Positions 20,997 through 26,339 of a stretch of DNA of 26,339 nt are shown piece after piece. This stretch comes from IIICB1 sp035968095 (lineage in GTDB: Bacteria > Cyanobacteriota > Cyanobacteriia > Cyanobacteriales > SIO1D9). Both the position numbers and the translations under genes were made by a program. Below the pieces are notes generated by a model. It did not search any database. It had not been told where the DNA came from and worked only from the letters and a program-made list of their open reading frames with translations. Location of the stretch: NCBI GenBank assembly GCA_035968095.1, contig JAWQFW010000044.1, positions 1 to 26,339 on the forward strand, given 5' to 3'. Position 1 is the first letter of the stretch, and each line of letters starts with the position of its first letter.

Positions 20997-23378
20997 TTCA
21001 GTACCTTTAATCTGCCACTGACCATTTTCACGCACCAAATTATAGCGAACCCGCAAATTTTCATCATAAGAATCGCCCGAATTCAGTTCACCTTGGCGAT
21101 AAGACTTAGCAACCTCTCTCACAACTGCCTCCACCGTTCCTTGGTCAGGATTTTGAGGATTTTCCGTCACCGATTCGATCGTCAGTTCATGTCCATAAAA
21201 GCGATAAGCATCACTACGCTGCAAAGCTTGAGCCGTTTTGCGCCATTTAGATAACAACGGCTCGGCTAAAATTTCGTTCAAGCGATCGACTTGATGTTCC
21301 GGACCAAGCGCCGCCGCTTTCGCTGCAAACCAAGTCCGAATCGCTTGTTCCCCAGTTGCCTCAGTTAAAGCTCCCGAAGGAGCGACCAACTCAGGTTCAG
21401 ACTCCGGAATTTCCACAGGAGGCTCGCTCAAAGTCACTACAGGTTGAGGTTCCTCCAAAGTAGGAGTATCTTGGCTAAAAAGGCTTTGTACCAGCTTAAA
21501 AGAACCCCAAATCAGTAACAGCAACCCCAAGAGTATCCCGGCACCAACTAACAACAAACGTGCCAATTGAGAAGAAGATTTAGCAGCAGAACGACGCTCC
21601 ACCGAAGCAGAGCCATTACCATTAGAAGTTGACTCAATTAATCCTGGTGTCAGCGCAGAATTCATTGGCAAACTGCCAGAGCGATCGCCAGCAGGAATTG
21701 AACGACGACCCCGGACGCGATCGCCACTTGCACCGACTACCTCATCAGTACCAGCAACCAACTGCGACGACCTTTCAGCACTTCCCGCACCACCAGCCAA
21801 AGTCGAAACCCCAGCACCATAACCACGAGGAGTAGTCGGCACAGCACCACCCTCCGAGTTACTCAGCGCCGTCAAAGTCGAACTCGCACCCGTTGTCGTT
21901 GCTCCCGTACCTGAAATTCCCACCGTCGGCGCACCCAGACGCGATCGCCCTTCCCTGCCTCGCCCTCCCTCAATCGAAACCGAAGACTGAGAACTTTGCC
22001 CATTCCTAGCACCACTCGGACTCACCACACCCACACTGGTTTGTTCCTCAACCGACCACTGATTCTCATTACCCGTATCTCCAGGTAATTCCTCCAAAAA
22101 ACCCTGCACCTGTTGATCGGCAAAATAATCTTTCAAAGAAACCTGATTATTCGCTAAATCGCGAAAATGAGGAAAAACCTCAGTTTGCAGCCAACGCTCC
22201 CCATACAAACACAACCCAGGTAACAAATCTGGCGCACCTTGGGAATGTTCCCGAATAAAAGCCAAAGGTTCATATTCCTGGCTCAACTCCAAAGCGCGAG
22301 TAGCCTCTTCCGTCTGACCCAAAAGCAAAGCACAGACAGCCTGTTCCAAATGTACATCCTGGCGTTTGCCCAAACGCATCAGCATTTCCTTCGCCCTTAA
22401 AATCAGTCCAGGATCTCGCTCCGCAAAGCCCCGTCCCAACAGCGAATACACCGCCAAATAAGTTGCCACCGCCGAAGGTCGTCGCGCTTCGGCTTCAAAC
22501 AACTCCTGCTGTTCAGCCGCCGTCAAATAGCTGCGTAGCTGCTGAATAAAACGGAGAAAATCATCAATACTCAAACCCGATTGATCTTCACCCGTACCAT
22601 CTATACCTCCCCTTTCCGCCAACATTTCCCGTAAAAGCTGCAAACCTTTACGTCTAGCCCGAATTTTCTTCACACCCAGTGCGAGTAACTCCAAAATCCG
22701 GTAAGGTCGTAACTTATAAAGATCCGCTTGAATTTCTCCACGTACCGAAGGAAACAAACCCTCATGAAGGAGTAACTCTTGACCAGTTTGTCCCGAAACA
22801 GCAGCATTTTCATAATGACCTTGCTGCCACTGTTCCCTACCCAACTCCAAACAAGCCAGAGCCAGAGTTAAAACAATATCGGCTCGAACTAACTGAGGCT
22901 CTCCCAACAAACCTTTATCAACACTAATCGCCGCATTCCGCTCATCAAGATAGCGATGTCCCAGTTTCAGAACCAACTCGTACTCACCTAATTCTTGCAG
23001 CATCAGCAGAGCGCCGACAAATTGTTCCGAGTTAATTTCAATCCAAGGTGTGCGAGGATCGATCTCCACCTCTTCGCCATCAGCTTTGACCAAAGGAAGT
23101 GCCACTTGTGGTTGCGTTTCCGTGACTCCACGAGCAACTCCTTGCCCCGATTCGGGATTTTTCGCAAAAAACTTCGCATCGTACGTCGAGCGCCTTTCTG
23201 AGTCAGACAAAACCGAGAAAGCACTTTCGAGTAGTTCTTTACGAGCAGCGATCGCCGCATCACTGTACTCTCGACGAGGCAGTTGGCGAGTCCGATCTTG
23301 ATACGCCTGAGCGATTTGCTCGTCACTTGCCTGAATTGGTACGCCTATAATTCTGTAATAATCGAGCGGAATTCGCAC
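20976..23378 (-). CDS. ftn2: Cell division protein Ftn2/ZipN (ARC6 homolog)
   Basis: An 800-residue protein that anchors FtsZ to the membrane at midcell in cyanobacteria; ARC6 is the plastid form. A J-like domain (about 5-67, MRIPLDYYRIIGVPIQASDE) lacks HPD, so it does not act as a standard Hsp40. A helical TPR-like region (about 110-430) follows, then a Ser/Gly/Thr-rich linker (about 440-600). One membrane helix (LARLLLVGAGILLGLLLLIW, 605-624) leads to the IMS domain (about 676-795), which faces the periplasm. The start is GTG at 23378; the canonical family N-terminus supports it although the ribosome binding site is weak. It converges with petF. Two hairpins lie upstream at 23423-23495. Confidence 0.95.
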   Translation of the reverse strand: MRIPLDYYRIIGVPIQASDEQIAQAYQDRTRQLPRREYSDAAIAARKELLESAFSVLSDSERRSTYDAKFFAKNPESGQGVARGVTETQPQVALPLVKADGEEVEIDPRTPWIEINSEQFVGALLMLQELGEYELVLKLGHRYLDERNAAISVDKGLLGEPQLVRADIVLTLALACLELGREQWQQGHYENAAVSGQTGQELLLHEGLFPSVRGEIQADLYKLRPYRILELLALGVKKIRARRKGLQLLREMLAERGGIDGTGEDQSGLSIDDFLRFIQQLRSYLTAAEQQELFEAEARRPSAVATYLAVYSLLGRGFAERDPGLILRAKEMLMRLGKRQDVHLEQAVCALLLGQTEEATRALELSQEYEPLAFIREHSQGAPDLLPGLCLYGERWLQTEVFPHFRDLANNQVSLKDYFADQQVQGFLEELPGDTGNENQWSVEEQTSVGVVSPSGARNGQSSQSSVSIEGGRGREGRSRLGAPTVGISGTGATTTGASSTLTALSNSEGGAVPTTPRGYGAGVSTLAGGAGSAERSSQLVAGTDEVVGASGDRVRGRRSIPAGDRSGSLPMNSALTPGLIESTSNGNGSASVERRSAAKSSSQLARLLLVGAGILLGLLLLIWGSFKLVQSLFSQDTPTLEEPQPVVTLSEPPVEIPESEPELVAPSGALTEATGEQAIRTWFAAKAAALGPEHQVDRLNEILAEPLLSKWRKTAQALQRSDAYRFYGHELTIESVTENPQNPDQGTVEAVVREVAKSYRQGELNSGDSYDENLRVRYNLVRENGQWQIKGTELLKSKN

Positions 23379-23422
23379 GGTTCGCTTCCCCAGAGCATCG
23401 CAAACTGATTAATTTATCTTTT

Positions 23423-23447
23423 AAGTTAGCTTTGAGCAAGCTAACTT
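23423..23447. repeat. Ten-pair hairpin upstream of ftn2
   Basis: AAGTTAGCTT (23423-23432) and AAGCTAACTT (23438-23447) pair perfectly around the loop TGAGC. On the minus strand it would lie in the ftn2 leader, 45-70 bases before the start codon. Confidence 0.6.
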
Positions 23448-23457
23448 TTGGCATTTA

Positions 23458-23495
23458 ACAAAAGAGAGAGCTTGAAAACTCTCGATCCCTTTTGT
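23458..23495. repeat. Second hairpin upstream of ftn2
   Basis: Outer arms ACAAAAG (23458-23464) and CTTTTGT (23489-23495) enclose inner arms GAGAG (23466-23470) and CTCTC (23479-23483) with an eight-base loop. It is ten bases from the hairpin at 23423-23447. Confidence 0.5.
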
Positions 23496-24021
23496 AATCT
23501 TGAGCTAGTGTAGCTAAAGTGTTAGGAGTAGAAGTTGGAGCCTCTCGACTCTCGCTGATTCTGCTTTGGACATTAGTTATTATCTTTATATATCTATTAA
23601 CATTTAATTTAATCAGTTAGGAAAAATTTTTTCACTACTGCCTCAAGCTGATTTTTGGTTCTGAACTTGCTGCTTTATTAATTAACGCCTGTATTTTACC
23701 ATCAGATATTAGATTAGTCTTTAATTTTACTCATTCCGACCCAGCTTTGCGCGAGGAGTTTTTCACGACAAGACTCCAGGAGCGTTGCTTGGCGTTGATG
23801 TTCGCCAGAAAAGTTTTGTTAATTCGCACCAAGAGGATTCGCTCCACCTCCCTAAAATCAGGAGAGTTCAAATCGGGGGTGGTTGCTCTTGCTCGCGGTC
23901 AAATTTTTTAGGCTGCTGTTTTCCATCCTCAGTTCCTAATCCTTAAATTGAGTTGAAATTAACTTGTTAGGCTAAGGCAGGATTAAAGATATCATGGCTA
24001 GTATTGGGCAAATAAAGGGCA

Positions 24022-26190
24022 ATGCTTAAGGAACGAACGAAGAAAAAAATTCCGCTAGCACTAAGTTTAGGCTTATTGCTAGCCGCACTACTAGGGGCTA
24101 CCACTTTAGCGTTGAGATGGACTGGCTTATGGGAACGCTATCTTGGTGGTGATGGTGAGTCTACACCGAAAACCACCTTGGTAGAACAACAACCAGATGA
24201 AGAATCCGAGGTACTACAGCTAGTATCCCAGTCAGCAACAGCACGAGCTTCAAGTTTAGAAGCGATCGCCACCGGGAAAAAATCTCTCGATCGCAGTCGC
24301 GCTCGTTATTTGCTCGCAACCGATCTTATTGCACAAGAACGCGGGGAAGAAGCGCTGAAATGGTTAAAGGGTTTAGAAAAAGAATATCCGACTCTCGCTC
24401 CCCAAATTGCTTGGAAACGAGCAGTAGCTTATCAATTAACTGGAGATACAGGTAAAGCTGAAGCTAACTTCAAAAAAGTTATCGACGATTATCCAGAATC
24501 ACCAGTAGTACCCGAAGCCTTGTATGTCTTGGGACAAACTGACTCTGAATCTTGGCAAGCCGCGATCGCCGATTTTCCGACTCATCCTCGTACAATCGAG
24601 ATTATGCTTCAAAGTCTAGCGGAAGATCCCAATCAACCGCAGTTGATGATCTCTTTAATCAAAAATGCACCCCAAGCAGAAGGTATTGCCGCAATTCGCG
24701 CTCGTTTAATTGATAAATACGCAGGGGAATTAGCACCCTCAGACTGGGAAGCGATCGCCGATACTTATTGGGAACAACAAGAATATGGTCGAGCCGCAGA
24801 AACTTATAAAGAAGCAACTCCCAATGCGGAAAATGCTTACCGCGTCGCTAGAGGCTACCACATCCAAAATAAAAAAGATTTGGCGAAGAGTGCTTATCGT
24901 CAATTAATCGCTGAATATCCTGATGCTGACGATACGGCTCAAGGCTTATTCCATTTAGCGAGTTTGTCTGAACCGAAGGAAGCGGTACAGTATTTTGACC
25001 AAATTATCGAAAACTTTAGCGATCGCGCCCCGGAAGCTTTGGTTGCTAAAACTGAACTCCTCAACGATCCTCAACAAGCAGCCGAAACTCGTCAATTACT
25101 GCTCAGTAAATATCCTAAATCCGAAGCAGCCGCCGAGTATCGCTGGAAATTAGCCAAAGAAAGCGCTAATTCCGGAGATATCCTTGCAGCTTGGGAATGG
25201 GCAGGTCCAATCCCCACGAACAACCCGGACAGCGATCTCGCCCCAAAAGCAGGTTTCTGGGTTGGGAAATGGGCGCAACAGCTAGAACGAACCGAAGACG
25301 CTCAAAAAGCTTTTGAATATGTTATCGAACAGCATCCTCAGTCTTATTATGCTTGGCGATCGGCAGTATATTTAGGTTGGGATGTTGGTGACTTTGACAC
25401 AGTACGGAACCTGATTCCGGAAGTTGCGAAACCAGATTTTCGCCCTCGCCCACCCGCAGGTTCAGATTTGTTTAAAGAATTGTTTCAACTTGGACAAGAC
25501 GAAGATGCTCAAACTCTGTTTCAAGCTGAAGTCGGTGGGAAAGAGCAACTCAGTGTTAACGAGCAATTTACCCAAGGGTTAATCTTGTTAACCGAAGGAA
25601 AAAATATCCAAGCGATTGACAAAGTTTGGAGTTTAAAACTGCGAGAAGCTCCTGAAGAACAAGCAGAATGGCAGCAATTACGCGAAACTCCTGAATACTG
25701 GCAAGCTTTATTTCCCTTTCCCTATAATGAGCTAATTATTAAATGGTCTAAAGAACGAGAAATTAATCCTTTACTGGTTACTTCTTTAATTCGCCAAGAG
25801 TCTCGATTTGAAAAAGAGATTACTTCTGGTGCTGGTGCAGTGGGTTTGATGCAGGTTTTACCCAGTACCGCAGAAGATGTGGCAAACCGAATCGATTTAG
25901 AAGAATATTCCTTGACTGACCCTTCCGATAATATTCTTTTGGGTTCTACTTATTTGGATTTTGTTCATGAGCAATACAATAACAATTCCATGTTAGCGAT
26001 CGCTTCTTATAATGCAGGTCCGGGCAATGTTGCTAGTTGGTTACAACAATACAGTTTCTCCGACACCGATCGCTTTATCGAACAAATTCCTTTCCCGGAA
26101 ACTAAAGGCTATGTGGAATCAGTTTTTGCTAATTACTGGAACTATCTCCGTCTCTACAACCCGGAAATTATGCGGTTAATGTCTCCATAG
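24022..26190 (+). CDS. Slt-type lytic transglycosylase with TPR-like superhelix
   Basis: A 722-residue enzyme that cleaves the MurNAc-GlcNAc bond of peptidoglycan with formation of a 1,6-anhydro end. A hydrophobic helix (about 10-31) after the basic MLKERTKKKI anchors it or acts as a signal, placing the rest in the periplasm. Residues about 70-480 are TPR-like helical repeats (for example AYQLTGDTGKAEANFKKVID). The catalytic SLT domain (about 565-700) has E593 in IRQESRF, then GAGAVGLMQVLPST and AIASYNAGPGN. The ATG at 24022 has only a weak, close AAGGG upstream. The gene is divergent from ftn2, another wall and division gene, but that link is by position only. The stop codon is the start of a heptamer array. 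Confidence 0.92.
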   Translation: MLKERTKKKIPLALSLGLLLAALLGATTLALRWTGLWERYLGGDGESTPKTTLVEQQPDEESEVLQLVSQSATARASSLEAIATGKKSLDRSRARYLLATDLIAQERGEEALKWLKGLEKEYPTLAPQIAWKRAVAYQLTGDTGKAEANFKKVIDDYPESPVVPEALYVLGQTDSESWQAAIADFPTHPRTIEIMLQSLAEDPNQPQLMISLIKNAPQAEGIAAIRARLIDKYAGELAPSDWEAIADTYWEQQEYGRAAETYKEATPNAENAYRVARGYHIQNKKDLAKSAYRQLIAEYPDADDTAQGLFHLASLSEPKEAVQYFDQIIENFSDRAPEALVAKTELLNDPQQAAETRQLLLSKYPKSEAAAEYRWKLAKESANSGDILAAWEWAGPIPTNNPDSDLAPKAGFWVGKWAQQLERTEDAQKAFEYVIEQHPQSYYAWRSAVYLGWDVGDFDTVRNLIPEVAKPDFRPRPPAGSDLFKELFQLGQDEDAQTLFQAEVGGKEQLSVNEQFTQGLILLTEGKNIQAIDKVWSLKLREAPEEQAEWQQLRETPEYWQALFPFPYNELIIKWSKEREINPLLVTSLIRQESRFEKEITSGAGAVGLMQVLPSTAEDVANRIDLEEYSLTDPSDNILLGSTYLDFVHEQYNNNSMLAIASYNAGPGNVASWLQQYSFSDTDRFIEQIPFPETKGYVESVFANYWNYLRLYNPEIMRLMSP

Positions 26191-26238
26191 GGGATTGGTG
26201 ACTGGGGATTGGGGACTGGGGATTAGGGATTGGGGACT
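26190..26238. repeat. Heptamer tandem array GGGGATT/GGGGACT
   Basis: Seven in-register heptamers: GGGGATT, GGTGACT, GGGGATT, GGGGACT, GGGGATT, AGGGATT, GGGGACT. The first G is the last base of the lytic transglycosylase stop codon. The class corresponds to the short tandem repeats described in filamentous cyanobacteria. Confidence 0.9.
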
Positions 26239-26290
26239 GGGAGGAATTGGAGGAATTGGAGGAATTGGAGGAATTGGAAGAATTGGAAGA
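26239..26290. repeat. GGAATTGGA nonamer tandem array
   Basis: About five copies of GGAATTGGA (units at 26243, 26252, 26261 and 26270, then AGAATTGGA at 26279) directly follow the heptamer array. The same unit is repeated at 14-65. The remaining bases to 26339 show nothing recognisable. Confidence 0.9.
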
Positions 26291-26339
26291 GTAAATGGTT
26301 GGTAAGATGTCTGTTGGTAATTTCCAAAACTGACCATAC

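Larger units (their letters stand above)
23379..24021. other. Intergenic region between ftn2 and lytic transglycosylase
   Basis: A 643-base region between divergent genes. The first 120 bases hold two adjacent hairpins. Short frames of 33 codons (23519-23620, hydrophobic) and 37 codons (starting 23800) lack ribosome binding sites and I do not call them. The stretch 23730-23910 is more GC-rich than its surroundings and may be decayed coding or mobile DNA, but I recognise no family in it. Confidence 0.4.

Noticed and set aside
23519..23620. 33-codon hydrophobic frame between ftn2 and the lytic transglycosylase
   Set aside because: GTG start without ribosome binding site in AT-rich DNA; hydrophobicity is expected from T-rich codons, and support is weaker than for the two small genes listed.
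23700..23910. Possible decayed mobile element or gene remnant
   Set aside because: The stretch differs in composition from its surroundings, but no transposase motif, terminal repeats or target duplication could be found by eye.
1..26339. CRISPR array, tRNA or rRNA genes, insertion sequence with transposase
   Set aside because: No repeat-spacer pattern, cloverleaf, rRNA segment or transposase motif was seen; the repeats at the ends are uninterrupted short tandem units without spacers.

Overview
This window comes from a cyanobacterium. It carries the photosystem II genes psbH and psbN, a plant-type [2Fe-2S] ferredoxin, the cyanobacteria/plastid division protein Ftn2 (ZipN/ARC6), a CPP1-like J-domain membrane protein and more than 30 copies of the cyanobacterial palindrome GCGATCGC (HIP1). 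Heptamer arrays of the GGGGATT/GGGGACT type, a repeat class known from filamentous cyanobacteria, make a filamentous or large-genome strain likely. I do not name a species.

Layout. 1-323: short tandem repeats and non-coding DNA. 324-2799: HAD phosphatase (+), CPP1-like protein (-) and OmpR-type response regulator (+). 2823-3663: tatA (-) and psbH (-), separated by an intrinsic terminator, then psbN (+) read divergently from psbH. 3726-6920: a large GH38 alpha-mannosidase (-). 7297-9696: a ribosome-hibernation/cold-shock fusion protein (+) with a strong terminator, then a sensor kinase and a 69-residue protein that look like an operon. 9805-13620: a glycan cluster, all on +, with a GT10 fucosyltransferase-like protein, two related GT-A-like proteins and a PAPS sulfotransferase. 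13987-19404: an 1805-residue protein joining three PA14 domains, an intact subtilisin-type protease, CARDB and other beta domains, and a C-terminal M23 peptidase. 19405-20494: a long gene-poor stretch with a candidate 52-residue membrane peptide and several hairpins. 20495-20880: petF and its terminator, followed by a possible 31-residue membrane peptide. 20976-23378: ftn2 (-). 24022-26190: soluble-type lytic transglycosylase (+), whose stop codon runs into a heptamer array and then a nonamer array.

How the genes relate. Much of the window concerns thylakoids and the cell envelope: photosystem II assembly, twin-arginine export, division-ring anchoring, peptidoglycan turnover (M23 and lytic transglycosylase) and an apparent sulfated surface glycan. 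The most unusual gene is the dual-peptidase protein at 13987-19404. It has two complete, chemically different protease active sites and three carbohydrate-binding-type repeats in one chain, with no recognisable Sec signal. Other points of interest are the HPF/cold-shock fusion, a sensor kinase with an eroded G2 box, a palindromic -10 element shared by psbH and psbN, and a structured non-coding block near 19.9-20.16 kb.
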